Positions 33,632 to 46,300 of a stretch of 64,000 nt of DNA are shown here, piece after piece (within the stretch, counting starts at the first letter, position 1; the number at the start of each line of letters is the position of its first letter). Source of the stretch: Strigamia acuminata (taxonomy: Eukaryota > Arthropoda > Chilopoda > Geophilomorpha > Linotaeniidae); assembly GCA_949358305.1 (NCBI GenBank), contig OX442315.1:14472427-14536426 (forward strand), read 5' to 3'. Under the pieces are notes generated by a model. That model made no database searches, was not told the origin of the DNA, and saw nothing but the letters and a program-made list of their open reading frames with translations. The translations under genes and the position numbers were made by a program.

Positions 33632-35904
33632 TATTAATGCTATTGGCAAGGACAGTCAACAATGGTCCACAACCATTGGGGGAGCTTTGACACTTGCATC
33701 CGCCTCAGAGACATAAGCTTACATCTGGTAGGAAGATAAAGAAATATACGATTTTACAACCATCACAAACTGCAGAGTCATTGCTTGTACATTGATACAA
33801 TAGCGTTTTTCCTTTTAGTATCCGCAAGCTAAAATCTAAACGTGAAATGATTATAGCTGTTTGCTTTGTATACAACCTGGATAAAGTTGTGCGAACATTT
33901 ATCAATTTGAACATAAATACATAGTACTAGCCTATCAATTAAGGCACATGTGCATGCCTTAATAATATTTGTTGGAAAGTTGTTACTTATCTGCTCGTAG
34001 GCCCCCATATAAATGATTCGAAAATAGATTGAAATTATATTGCTATGTGTTTTGAAAGACATTGGGTTTCACGAGAATGCATATTGTAATACATTTTTGT
34101 TTGCTATTGGTTTGCCAATAATAATATATTTTTTACTATAATTTTTCACTGTAATACTGTAATTTGTCAAATGCAAATACATTTTCAAATGCATTTGTTC
34201 AATTACATTATGAAATGCATTTTTTAATGTGCAAACAATATACGGTACGGAATACTTAATTTTGCAAAATGCTATACCTTTTCGAATGTACTAGTATTTA
34301 GTGAAAAGCAATATAATGTAAAATATAGTTTTTTGAACTCTATGGGGAAAAAAATCATTACACTCTATTCTGTTTGCCATTTAATGACTCAAATAGTTAT
34401 TCATTGATGCCATATTTATACAATCAATCTTACAATCAATAATTAAAAAACAATTAGGAATTTAAACCTCAACACAAAAGGACTATTTAAAGATAATTGA
34501 ATCAATTTGCCCGCTAATGTGTTGAAGGACACAGGCCTACGGAATTTATTTTAGTGTTCCTTATCAATTTAGACCAGTGGTTTGAAACATTACAGTGCGC
34601 CGCAAACAGAAAAAGATTGGGGACCACTGATTTAAACATTTATTTTCCAATATAGTCGGAAAATGTATGGCAAATTATGTAAAAATATGTGAAAGCATAT
34701 ATTTAGGCCCAATATACATAACTTATGTTACCATATGTTTTTTCGACCATATGTGACTGTATAAGTTAGTACTCCTGATCAATTTAGACATTTATTTTAG
34801 TGTTCATGATCAATTTGGACATTTATTTTAGTCGTTTTGTTCAATTTAGATATTGAATTTAGCGTTTTGGCCAATTTAGACCCCCGTTGTAAAAAACCGC
34901 CGCGTTCTATTAGCAACTGGCACTCAATGAGGTCATGTACTCTATGTTCGAATACAACACCATAGTATTTTCTTAGAAAATAACAAAATTCATAATAGTG
35001 ATCGAGTTTTGAAACTATTAAGTGGTAGCAGCTGTAATCTAATATTTCACTTACCAGTTAACAACTCTTGGAACGTGCGATACATATTGAATGACTGCTC
35101 TGCTCAATAGAAGTTTTTATTTCATTAGATGGAAATTAATTAGTTATGTAAATATCAGTGTTGCATTGAATCCTTTAATGAACAGCTGTGCTCATAAAAA
35201 TATTCCCTACAAGTTATCACAAAAATGCAATGAGTTTTTGCAGCATCTGGTAGATGAAAATATGATTTTTTTCTCCAATTTTTGCATTTATTTATTTATT
35301 TATTTATTTATTTATTCATTTATTTTATTATTTTATAGACTCGTGTCTTGCTGTCGCGGCCGTCAAGATGGATTGAGTTCTGCATAATTCAGGATCTCTT
35401 CCAAAATGTCTTTGAATTCATGACGGCATTGACAAACGAATGCAGGGACAAATAGTTTAAATCATTGTTAGAATTTACATAACCTTTTTCAAAATTTTTG
35501 ATTTGGTTTTGCAAATGTAGCTGCAGTTTCAATGGATGCTTCCCAAAGGATGGATGATCTGATTTATTCCACGTGAAAGATATGGAGAACTTGTTGTTGG
35601 ATCTCTGTCACATGTGACACAGTATAAACTACAAGACTAGATGTGTCATATGGTGTTTCTTTTTATGTCAATTGCCTGCTCATTAGTTGCAATTATCGGT
35701 TAGTAGTTGATGAATGAAATGACCAATTTTTCTTTTTTGTAGATGAGAATAACAAAAAATGTATCTTTTTTTACGGAAATAACAATCAAAGACAAAAAAA
35801 ATGTGTATCTTAGTTCTACCAATTTTAATGCATTCAAAAACTTTAAAACTTTTGTCAGTGCATACAAATATAGAAACACTTACTACAGTGTACACTAAAA
35901 AACA
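33632..35904. other. Interval between Gypsy-2 and ABC-4 last exon
   Basis: Starts with the right part of the older LTR-like repeat (to about 33720). 33750-34300 matches 43480-43630 plus 44205-44420 upstream of ABC-4, and partly 54490-54560: a conserved 5' flank of ABC-3/-4/-5. Then AT-rich DNA, the candidate ABC-3 start exon (35055-35085), a (TTTA)n run at 35287-35325, and from 35660 the flank duplicated from 18930-19078. No other coding signal. Confidence 0.55.
35055..35085 (-). CDS. Candidate start exon e0 of ABC-3
   Basis: On the minus strand ATG (35085-35083) opens ten codons (MYRTFQELLT) plus one base, then a strong donor GTAAGTG. Phase 1 is exactly what ABC-3 e1 (28196, starting AC CAC AAG) needs. 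The GAGTTG just before the donor also occurs beside the split start codon of ABC-6 (62186). If right, the first intron is about 6.9 kb and contains Gypsy-2. A competitor is a weaker phase-1 donor after an ATG near 34044-34023. Confidence 0.4.
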
Positions 35905-38900
35905 TCAGGGTTGCCTGAATCGCATTACAACTGCTGATGGAATGATAAGTCCACAAGTCCATGAAATAGTGGATAATAAACCTAACAATACATGGGTCCA
36001 TGACAAATCTCTTCCCCGTAGCATAATCCATCTCATGGATTCAACTGCCAGTGTATGAGGTAACCCTTGACTGAATTTTTGATTAAAATTGGACATGCCC
36101 AGTGTTGGCCATAAAATACCTACAAATAAAAGAAAGGTTCGATAATAATTGTGTAAACATGAAAGACAATTGAACCAGTGGTGTGTGGTAAGTCCAGGGA
36201 TTTTGTCAGGCTTTCAATGGCTATTAATTTAGCCAATTTTAAAAAAATTTAAAATATGGTAGGGTTGCCATGTCCGGTGAGCCACTAGACACCATTCACA
36301 TTTCAGATTTTTTTTATACGTTCATGTAGTTACTTTGACACTACCTCCAAACCATAACCCCCAAATACTAGTAAACAACAAATCAAAAAACAGCCAAACC
36401 GTTACTGCCCAAGGGTGACCAGTGCCACTACCACACACCGCCCAATAGCCCTAAGGTCACCAATCCTCGAGAATTGGTATGACCCACAATAGGGAACGAG
36501 GGTGCTGAGTGATGTGGGGAGTAGAGAGAAGAACGCTGGGTCTCAACCGAGACAGGTTTTTGAAGTAAGGTCCTGAAGCCAGCAAGAGTCGTCATACTCT
36601 ATGCTGACTCTGCTCTCCTTCCCATTCACCACTGTGATGCTCATTAGTGCGATGATGCGTCCCATACCATGGTAACCAGTCCCCAGGCTACCACGGCGAA
36701 GACCATACCAGTCACAGTTTCATTGACGCTTGCTGTATCTGCGATTTTGGCTTTGCTGTAAAAGATTGGTGGTAACTGTTTGGCGGGTTTTTGATTTGCT
36801 TAGTTTATTTGGTGGTTATAACTTAGCGATAAAAACCTTTGTTGTTTTGCATCGATGATAGTGTCATGCTTTGATTTAGATATTGTTAAATGACCAGTTT
36901 CCAGTCACAGACAATAAAGTTCTAAGTGGTTTACTTAATGCAGTTACACCGCACCAGAAGGAGTTGCTGGTTCCGGAAGTCCCCATCAGGAACCAATGAG
37001 ACAGATCCAGGTGGAATGGTGCAAGAGTGGACTATAAAAGGGTCAAAATTTGGTTGGATAACTAGTCTAAATAGGACCACCACAAAACAAGCATCTTGTT
37101 TATTCTCTAATGACATGATAAAAATAAATTCCAGCACATTTCTGCAATTATTCTGTAGTGGAAAAGCTAACTTTGTAAAACTTGTAAATTATGTGTACTA
37201 ACCACTCATGGCAAAACATGGGAAAAAAAACATAAGTGAACCCATCAGGGCTGTCCTTTCTTCATTGCAAACTGTTGATAGAAAGAAACCTGTAAAAATA
37301 AGAAAACTCATTTTTTTTTCTTTTTGACTGTAAAAATTTCTTTAGAAACCTCTACCTAAGCTCATTCCACACATTCCATGTAACAGAGCAAAAGCTACAA
37401 CCAACAACAAACTACCTCTTGAATGTATTTTAAATACTTCAATTGCAAAAACCAAGACAGTACCAACTTGAATGACTATTACACCCACTTGTGTGAGAAA
37501 GTACCCACACATTATCTCAAATGAGGTTACACCTGTAATGGTAAACTTTAATAACAATTGTGTTGAAAGTGGTTGGAATATATACTTTCATACCTGACAC
37601 AGAACTTCTTTCATACATTCCTATTTTTCTCTCAATAATAAATGTAACTGAAGTCGTGCCAACTGCAGTGATGTACATGATGGTCAGAATTAATCCGGAA
37701 GCCATAAACTCAGTCGTGTAGGTTTTATCATCATTGGAACCGTAAATTGGCTTACCAAACTTCAATAAATTTAAGTATAACTACCCAAATAAATTAATTC
37801 ATTGAATTAAAATACCTCTAACAGACTGCTAATTAGTTTTGGATGTTTTTTGACGTTGTAGACCATCTCTTCAGTAAAAGCATGTGTAGCTTTCATAAAG
37901 ACATTAATTAGAAAAAATGTTATTTGTTGGTCAGTTGTGTCTAGTCTTATATGAACAATGCTGGCTTCTACAATGTCTTGGGATGCATTTCCCTTTGTAA
38001 GGAATCTTGAAACAAAATATAACATGGCATTATTGTTAGAAATAAATATTAGGGTTTGCATCGAACATCTTGTTTTAATGTTGTCGTGTATAAAAGTGAG
38101 AGTTGCACTTGATAAATACACACAAAGTTAACTCAAGAAAAAACATGTCATTAGTTGTGTGACATGACCTCTAGTAACAGTAAAGAAAAAACATACTAAC
38201 TACCATAATTAATTACGACAAGGGGCAAGGGGTGCCTGAGTGAAAAGTGTTAAGACAGCACTGACTATAATGTCTGTGGCAGGCCAACCTGCTTATTACC
38301 AAGGTTTATTCAATCATAAGGCAGAAGAGACGTGATATTCAACTTAATTACAGTTCAGTATGTATATCATGGTTCGGATACTACAGGAGTACCCGAGGCC
38401 CAGCACGTTTGATTAAAATTTCGTTCAGATTCTAGTGTTTTTTTCCTGTAGAGAGCAAACAGAATCAAAATTAGGACCATCACTCAAGGACTTTTTGTTT
38501 ATCTCTGGAAAAGTATGCATAAACTTTATTTTTTGCTTGTCAATTATTTTTGTCAGTATATTTTATGTACATCCCAAGACAATACATCTCCTTCCAATGT
38601 AGTTCGGGAAAGCCATGAAGTTGGACACCCCTGGTATCAACTCATGATGAGCATTAGACATATCACAAGCTCAGGGATATAAATAACTGAAACAGAACAA
38701 TAATTTATTTTAATTACCTGGTCTCTAGAGCATTACTAAAGTTTGCCGATATGTGTAGAACACCTGCTGCTTCGCCATTAACAACCAAATCTAAACCTTT
38801 TTCGTGTGAATTGACTGAAACCTTTAAAAAGTGGAAAACTAAAAATTAGTAAAAAAAAAAAAAAAAAAAAAAAAGGTGAAAATTGATTTTATTTGTTTTT

Positions 38901-41900
38901 GTTACCTGATGAACTATTGTGTTATCTATTTTCTGCAAAAACTTGACACCCAAGCGACTGTCCTCATTGTATATGGCCACTGGCACATCATGTGGATCTC
39001 CACCAATTGCCAAACAGAAAGTTGTGATTTGTAATGCCGGCAGTAAGAATTGGAAAAAGAATAATCTGGAAAATGTTTATGGGTAGCATTAGAATCGAAG
39101 AAATACATTAGTGTTTAATTTGAAGTATAATTAATATTAAATTACATTAGATTTCTCCGCATTTGAATGAAATTTTTCGTTACTAAAGCCAAAATTCGTC
39201 CAAGACTTTGTGCCACAAAGAAGTTTCCAAGTTTTGGTTTCTTCATGACTAGGTCAGGTATAGTAATTTTTTCTGAAAGCGAACCAATTGCATCGTTTAT
39301 GGAAAGAATTGATTTTTTACGCTTGCAATCAATTGCATTTAATCGCTCTTCTTTCTGAGTAAGAAATGATACATTAGTTTCGTCTGTGCACAGCATAAAA
39401 AACTAATTGTTACTACGTCGTCTTCTCTGCAAAGTTTGACATAAACATCTTCCAGGTTTGACAAATTGTAGCAATTTAAAAGAACAACTGGATTCTCTTC
39501 AATTATTATTCTTCCATTTCTCATAACACCGATCTGATAACAACACAAGAAAATCACTAAACCTTATAATGTACAGGGTGTTCTAAAAGTCTGTACCCCT
39601 CCAAATATTTCCTGAGCAATTGCATCTAGGCCAACTTTGATGAAGCGATCGTATAGTAAGATGGGTGAGAGCAATCCAATGACGTCATCAAAAATGACCT
39701 TGAAGGTCATTTTCAAGGTCATTCACTTGCTAACTTCTAAACCAATCAGGTTAGAGCAAAAAAGTCAAGTACAAATTTGTAGAGCACCGTCAAATTAGTA
39801 CTATCCAATTTATCTTAGTCATCCTAAGTTAAATGTTTTCTTTTTAAAAAGGAGGCAAATCAGACAAAAAAATCCGCATAGTGAAATATTTTATTCTTGT
39901 GATAAAATAATTATTGAGGCATTAAAAAAAGGCAGTGGTTTTTCTTGCTTACTTGCATAATAATGCACATTTGAATACGTTTATTCAAGTAATTCAGTAT
40001 TTTTCTAATAGAAATTTAAGTTTTGTCACAATGGCTGGCTTTAAGCTTATTTCAGCTGATTTGTCTCCTTTTTAAAAAGAAAACATTTAACTTAAGACGA
40101 TTAAAATAAATTGAATAGTACTAATTTGATGGTGCTCTACAACTTTGTAATTGACTTTTTTGCTCTAACCTGATTGGTTTAGAAGTTTGCAAGTGAATGA
40201 CCTTGAAAATGACCTTCAAGGTCAAATTTGATGATGTCATTGGATTGCTCTCACCCAACTTACTATACGATCACTTCATCAAAATTGGCCTAGATGCAAT
40301 TGCTCAGGAAATATTTGGAGGGGTACAGACTTTTAGAACACCCACCAATTTCCTGTGATCAAAGATATGGCCAGACAATGATTTGTCTGTGGAAACTAAA
40401 CCTAAAGGTGGAAACACAAGGGAGCGGTTAAATTTAAAAGCTTGCTTTTACGTGAAAAAGCGGCTAAAAACTCGCCCTCTTGAGCAAACACAAGCTTGCG
40501 TTTTTATTCAAAGCTTTGTTTTGAAGCGAGCTTGTACTCACCTGCTCCGATCAAACTGAGTTTGATTTACCAGCTTCAAGCTTGCTGGTGTTTTGGTCAT
40601 GTGACTTTGACAGCCAATCAGAATCGTCAGGAAATTATTGGAGGAGATTTTGGTGGGAATTTCTGGCTAGCTACCTAGCTAGCTTGAGTTTGCCAGTTAA
40701 TCGGGTCAAGTGACCTTGTAAATGACTCCCACTTTAAACTTGTACTAGCAAGCTTTGGAAGTTTACCCGCTACCTAGTGTTTATTTCACCTTTAGGACAG
40801 ATGCTTGGAATAACTCAACTAAGATTAATTGTTCAAATGAATATTATTGGAATTGAATCATCAACTTATGATTGTGCAATACAGAATTGAGAGGGGATTT
40901 GCTATCAGTGTATCCTGGGACAAGTTACCGTAACATTGGACACACGTTCGAGTAAAGAACAGACAGACAGACACCATATTAATGGTCGTTTAGGGTTTAG
41001 GCCTATGCAGGAGAAAAAAATCATTTGAAACTCACTTTATTGGCTTGGCGTGCTTCTTCAATGTAATGTGTAGTAATAACTACAGTCACATGTTCTTCGC
41101 AACACATTTCGACCAAATGATTCCAAATGCTTAAATTATTGTTAAATATTTTAGTTAGTTATTTTCTTAATCAATGTGGTTACAAACCTTTCTCTTAGTA
41201 TTGGATCAACTCCTACAGTTGGTTCATCCAGAATAAGCAAAGATGGTTTGTGCAGAAGAGCAATTGCAAATGAAACTCTTCGTTTTTGGCCTCCACTGTA
41301 CCATTGAAGGAATAAAGCAAATATATAATTACATCACGTGTTCAAAGCAAATAATCTTTCTACTCTTTTGTCTGAATCTGGTAATATTTGCTTTCAGAAG
41401 CAAAAGCTTTTTGATAAATTGATTTAGGTTGAATTTAATTGGGAAACCTAGGTTTGTTCTCGTATTGTGGTTAGGTTAATACAGGGGTCGGCAACCTGCG
41501 GCTCGCAAGCCGCAGGCGGCTCTTTTGATGTCAAAATGCGGCAGTATGGGACCTAATTTAATATTGTAATGGCTCTCTAACAACTGGGAAATTTTGTAAA
41601 TTGTAACTTTTGGCTCTTCCGTTTCAAAAGGTTGCCGACCCCTGGGTTAGTACATAATCGATGGTTTACGTTACATGGTGGCCAGACGTCTGGATTTTAC
41701 AGCTAATGGGTGTCTTGGTTTTTTATTTAATAAAGCTGGTCACTCTGTATACGTACAGTTGTGTTAAAAAAAAACTGGACTTTCATTCTATGCTGGCAAT
41801 TGAAAATGTGAGTAATTTCCTATTTTGCCACTAGGTGAAACACCAGACATCAACAGGTAATAATACTTATTGTTACGGTAGTTTAAAGTTGTTGCATATA

Positions 41901-43399
41901 ATTGAAATACCATAAAGCTTCAAATAAGCGCCGAGGGTCATTAAATAATCGATAATTTTGCTATAGATATCATTGATTCATTTAATAAAACAAAACGCTA
42001 TTTTCTTCAAAATCCTTTTTGAAAATCTGCTGGGCCAGAATAAGCGCCGGGATTCAAATATGCACCACAGGTTGGGTCGAAAAAATAAATAAACGCCTGG
42101 GCTTTTATTTGAAGCTTTATAGTAAATGAATTCTATTATTACTTCTCTGAATAACGTTACCTAAGGTGCTCTATCAGTCTGTTAGTAGGTGGTAACGCAA
42201 GTAAATGAGCAAGAAAATCAATTCTTTTCTTCACATCGCTTTTACTCAAGTCATGTAAACGGCCAAAATAATTCAAAATTTCAGTGATGTTCAATTCTTG
42301 GTACAATGCTAACTCCTGAAAACACATTAAAGCAACTTAAGTGAACTTAACTGACTAACCCACTGGGTTGGAAGCTGACAACACTTAAGAAAACATTAAA
42401 TATCTACAACTTGCAGCGTAGTCAAAATTTAAATGATACACTGAATGAACTGAAGTATCAAATCCTCATACTGTTCAAAAATAAATTAGAATTAGTCACA
42501 TATCGCAATGTATTTTAAAATGCTTTAGGTTGCATGAGAATTCATTTTGGTATACATTTTTGCATGCCTATTGGTTTGCAAATGAGAGTACATTTTGCAA
42601 AATGTATTACTAATACTAATATTATTAATTAATTAATAATTAATTAATTACAAGTACATTTTGCAATGCATTAAGTGAAAAGCGATACGTTATAAAATTA
42701 ATTTTTGAACCAATTGGGGATCAATATATTGCTAGGCGAGCTCTACCAGTTCCACTTCTTCAATGCCTCGATTTAATGCCGGGTGTGATCAAACGCCGGG
42801 CACTCAGCGGCGATTGCAGGAATTGTCGCCGGCCCCGAATAAGTGGCCCGAACAAATCGGTGATTTTAACGAAATTTCATCATTTTTATGCTCCGGGACC
42901 GAATAAGCGCCAGGCTTCGAATGAGCGCCGGGTGGGGCAAGTCGAAAAAATTAGTAAGCGCCCCGTCGTTTATTCGAGGCAGTACGGTATTCTATATTTA
43001 TTATGTTATGTAATTTTTAAATTTACCTGCGGCATATATCCTACTCTAGATCCAGGTATTTTACATTTAACAGTACCGGGTGTTTGACCATATACTTCAA
43101 TTTTTCCTTTTTTTGGGTATATTCGGCCGACAATACACCTGAGTAGGCTCGTCTTGCCACATCCACTTGGCCCAAGTAATCCATAGCTTAAAAGTGAAGA
43201 TACCAATCAGAGGTGTGTTTAATCATACGCATTTATCTTATCCCAAAAATATATTGCTTAGCTTACATTGTTCCTGATTCAGCGGACAAGTTGAGATCTT
43301 TTAGGATTTCAAATTTTGATTGGCCAAATCCGTAGCTCAGTTGCAATTGTTGTATCGAAATTGCGGGTCCAGTGAAACCATCCATGAATCCTGTGTGTT
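35905..43399 (-). CDS. ABC-4: ABCH/ABCG-like half transporter, e1 to stop
   Basis: Exons: e1 43267-43399, e2 43027-43186, e3 42161-42315, e4 41188-41295, e5 41036-41129, e6 39414-39533, e7 39146-39354, e8 38906-39065, e9 38718-38821, e10 37816-38005, e11 37594-37759, e12 37356-37532, e13 37203-37289, e14 35905-36119. Every exon has the same length as in ABC-3, in phase and open. Walker [18 protein letters not shown]-loop YMPQ, LSGGQ across e3/e4, Walker B and TTHYIEEA in e5. e14 reads TPVWLG-like as THVLLG. Introns carry a mariner-like foldback, an AGGTGGAAACAC MITE, a hAT MITE and others. Closest to ABC-3. No start exon was found in 43400-46657. Confidence 0.88.
36405..36716. repeat. About 550-bp interspersed repeat, copy 3 (deleted inside)
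   Basis: Aligns to both ends of 20566-21130 but lacks about 250 bp between TGATGCTCATTAGTGCGATGA and GCGTCCCATACCATGG. It sits in the same intron (e13/e14) as copy 1 in ABC-3, so the copies are related by gene duplication. Confidence 0.6.
38389..38638. mobile_element. hAT-like remnant, copy 2
   Basis: Orthologous in position to 22981-23240 (intron e9/e10): TACAGGAGTACCC at the left and GTTGGACACCCCTGG at the right, with the same TTCAGATTCTAGTGTTT interior. Confidence 0.45.
39574..40343. mobile_element. 770-bp mariner-like foldback MITE
   Basis: Starts CAGGGTGTTCTAAAAGTCTG after TA and ends CAGACTTTTAGAACACCC. The arms of about 280 bp pair closely and include ACCTTGAAGGTCATTTTCAA. The flank on the right breaks cleanly into CACCAATTTCCTGTG, matching the uninterrupted ABC-3 intron at about 25380. 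Inserted after the ABC-3/ABC-4 split; truncated relative at 10404-10925. Confidence 0.75.
40406..40791. mobile_element. AGGTGGAAACAC-family MITE, copy 2
   Basis: Same family as 22518-22914. The flank reads AAACCTAA on the left and TAGGACAGATGC on the right. The matching ABC-3 intron at 25438-25455 reads CTAAGCCTAAGGACAGATGC without the element, an empty site. Confidence 0.7.
41482..41644. mobile_element. hAT MITE with 8-bp duplication
   Basis: CAGGGGTCGGCAACCTGCGG to AGGTTGCCGACCCCTG, 163 bp. The flanks GGTTAATA (41474-41481) and GGTTAGTA (41645-41652) are an 8-bp target duplication with one change. These ends and size are typical of non-autonomous hAT elements. Confidence 0.8.
41908..42123. 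mobile_element. MITE with TACCATAAAGCTTC ends, copy 2
   Basis: Positionally equivalent to 26411-26651 (intron e3/e4) and shares AAGCGCCGGGATTCAAATATGC inside. Confidence 0.6.
42764..42990. mobile_element. MITE with GAGGCAGTACGGTAT end and CGCCGGG motifs
   Basis: Right end matches 26133-26306; left end starts TGCCTCGATTTAATGCCGGG, short of the outer TACCGTAC. Inside, AATAAGCGCC/AAACGCCGGGC motifs recur at least five times. The frame 42776-43087 is chance. Confidence 0.6.
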
Positions 43400-46300
43400 C
43401 TGAAAAAAATACAATTATATTAAACGATTATAGGAAATAAAACGATGTCAGATGTTTCTTAAACAAAGAGAAACGGCTGAGTCAGCTGTTTGTACATTGA
43501 TACAATAGTGTTTTTCTTTTTAGTATCCGCAAGCTAAGAACGAAACGTGAAATGATTATAGCTGTTTGCTTTGTCTGCAACCTGGATAAAGTTGTGTAAA
43601 CATTTATCAATCAGAAAATAAATTCATAGTACAGTCGAAACTCTTTATAACGAATCGCAAGGGACCGGACAAATTGATTCGTTATAACGAGAATTCGTTA
43701 AAACGAATTAGCTGAAAAAAAATAAAATTTTATCATAAACAACATTATTTATTCATAAAATCATGTTAATCTTATCACGATTCTTAAAAACTGTTGAAAT
43801 TGTTAAAACGGGACAAATTAACCTCAACTGCTACAATTGGTAGCTTCTTGCCATTGTTAATGGCATTAAAAATGTTCAACTTGTCCTAAATCAAAATTTC
43901 TTTTCATTTGGCACCCATTTTAAAACAGAAAATTTTTTATTTTTTCTAAATGTGTTCCTAACATTGGCACAAGATGTTGTGAGTCATGTGAACAGTTTTG
44001 AAAATTCGTTATAACGAGGGCTTGTTGGTGTTACAGTGTACATGAAAACTTGTTTGTTATAACGAATAATTCGTTATATTGAAATTCGTTATAACGAAAA
44101 TATTTAACATGGTGTTCTATGGCTGGCCAACCAAGTCATTCTAAACAATTCGTTATATCGATAATTCGTTATATCGCGATTCGTTATAAAGAGTTTCGAC
44201 TGTACTAGCCTATCAATTGAGGCACATGTGCATGCCTTAAAAATATTTGTTTGCAAAGTTGTTACTTATCTGCTCGTAGGGTCATATACTTGTAGTCATT
44301 AAATGGCAAATTGAATGGAGCGTAATGAATTTTTTCCTCAGAGTTCAAAAATATATTTTACAATATATTGCTCTTCACTAAATACTACTCCATAGTACAT
44401 TTGAAAATGTATAGCATTTCGCAAAATTAAGTATATTTTTTGTACATTAAAAATGCATTTGAAAATGTACCGTACTGCCTTGAACAATGGCCGGGCGCAA
44501 TTAAGCGCCGGCTCTTGATTAAGCGCCTGGCAACCGCCAGCCGAAAAACCAATAAGCGCCTGCCTCAAATAAACGCCGGGCGCGTTTAAACGCCGGGTTA
44601 ACCGGAAAATACTTTAAAAACGGTTTTTAGTAGCCTTTTGGAGGAAACTTCGACGGACGAAACCTCAACAAACGAAACGTTCGGAGTCAGCAACTTTTTT
44701 TTTGGATAGAGGCCTGGCTTAAATAATCGCAGTGCTGGACTGGCCCGGCGGGCTACCGGGAGTTTCCCGGTGGCCCGTGGCCGCTGTGGCCTGTCGCAGC
44801 CCGCTGTGGCTGTTCCCGACTTCATTAATTGTGGCCCGGACACCCAGATTTCCCGGCCATAAATTTGTTCCCAGTCCAGCCCTGAATAATCGCCTGGTTT
44901 TGAAAATGCAATGAGTTTTTGCAGCATCTGGTATACTACACTCCAAAAAATATAGGTATAGGTATTTCTTCATAAACAAAAAATAGTCAAAGAATAAAAT
45001 AATTTTTACACATTTTTGGAAAAATCTTTTTGCCATATGGTCCGAAATGACCCAGGTTGGGTGAGTAAGGGGTGGACTCACGATTTTAGGGCATGCCCTC
45101 CAATAAAGCGGGGCAAAATGGTACAAAAATGTAACCTTTTATCACCTATATTTTTTGCAGTGTGCCTACAATGCTTGTATAAAACTAGCATTTCCTTTTT
45201 ATTGATGAATTTCTATTTTCGTGTAAAAGCAATAGAATTTCAATTTTTCATATTTTTTAATGCTTAACTTTTTGGGATCGTAGTGTTTTAAAACTTAGCA
45301 TCTTAGCATCTTAGCATCTTAGCATTAGCATCTTGTCCTAGGTTTTGTTTCTAGTTGCTAGAATACCACATGCACAGAGCCAAAGCAGGGAGTAAAATTA
45401 TGCACATAGACCCCCCCCCCCACCCATCCACCCTCCAAAAAAAATTAAAATATATAAAATAAAATAAAATTGTATTATAATATTAATATTAATATTATGT
45501 CTTTTTGATCAATTTAAAAAATAAATGAATGATGTATTACTCGAGTGTTTTGTCTACCGGTATTCCAGATGGATGTGGTGACTCGCCGTGGGTAATCGAT
45601 ACAATTCCCATCGAGACCGATCGAATCCAAAACTGCAGTGCGGTGGTGTAGTCATAGAAACAGTGGCGTATAATTCTTACCAACATTCTAACTGACCAAT
45701 TCATCATTCATCGCATATATTTTGTCAGCAAAATTCTTCCGACTCATTCTCTCGTTTTCTCTGGCCGACTCCATCTCACCTCCTATGTTGTGTGCGTCAG
45801 GATATCTGCCATCTAGTGGCCACATTATTAAACAAAATGAATTCAAAGTTCGAACATGTCTTGTCAGGCCTTGTTGACACTTCGCTTGACTCTGCTTCCC
45901 TAACCAAGTATTATTCGGAATTATTAATTTCACATCACTCGTGTAAGTAATAATAATTATTTTGTATTATAAATTTGTTTATTAAAACAGGTTTGGAGTC
46001 GTAATACAAAAACTAACCCATACATCTCGATTCTACCGCGAGCTCTGGTGGTAGTTTTCAGTAATTTTTATTTTGCGGTAGGTTGCGGTTTGATATTGCG
46101 TTGTTCTTTTCATTATCTTGAATGAAATGCAATCAAAATTCAAAAAGAAAAGATATATTTACTGATTGACTATACACTTTGTTTCAGAAATGTTTCCTAC
46201 AAGAGTATAATCGAGATAATTCACCAAGTACTGAAGTCGTGAAGGTGTAACGTGTCTAACTTGCATTTCATGCAGACTGAATTGCTTTCTTAGATTTAGT

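Noticed and set aside
44260-44290. ABC-4 start exon matching the 34.0-kb flank
   Set aside because: An ATG and a GTAACA donor are present, but two bases fewer than at 34.0 kb put it in phase 2, incompatible with e1.
45688-45933. Possible start exon of ABC-4 (frame ending MNDELVS)
   Set aside because: A donor-like GTAAGA follows, but the phase-1 reading meets a TAG and no paralogue shares it.
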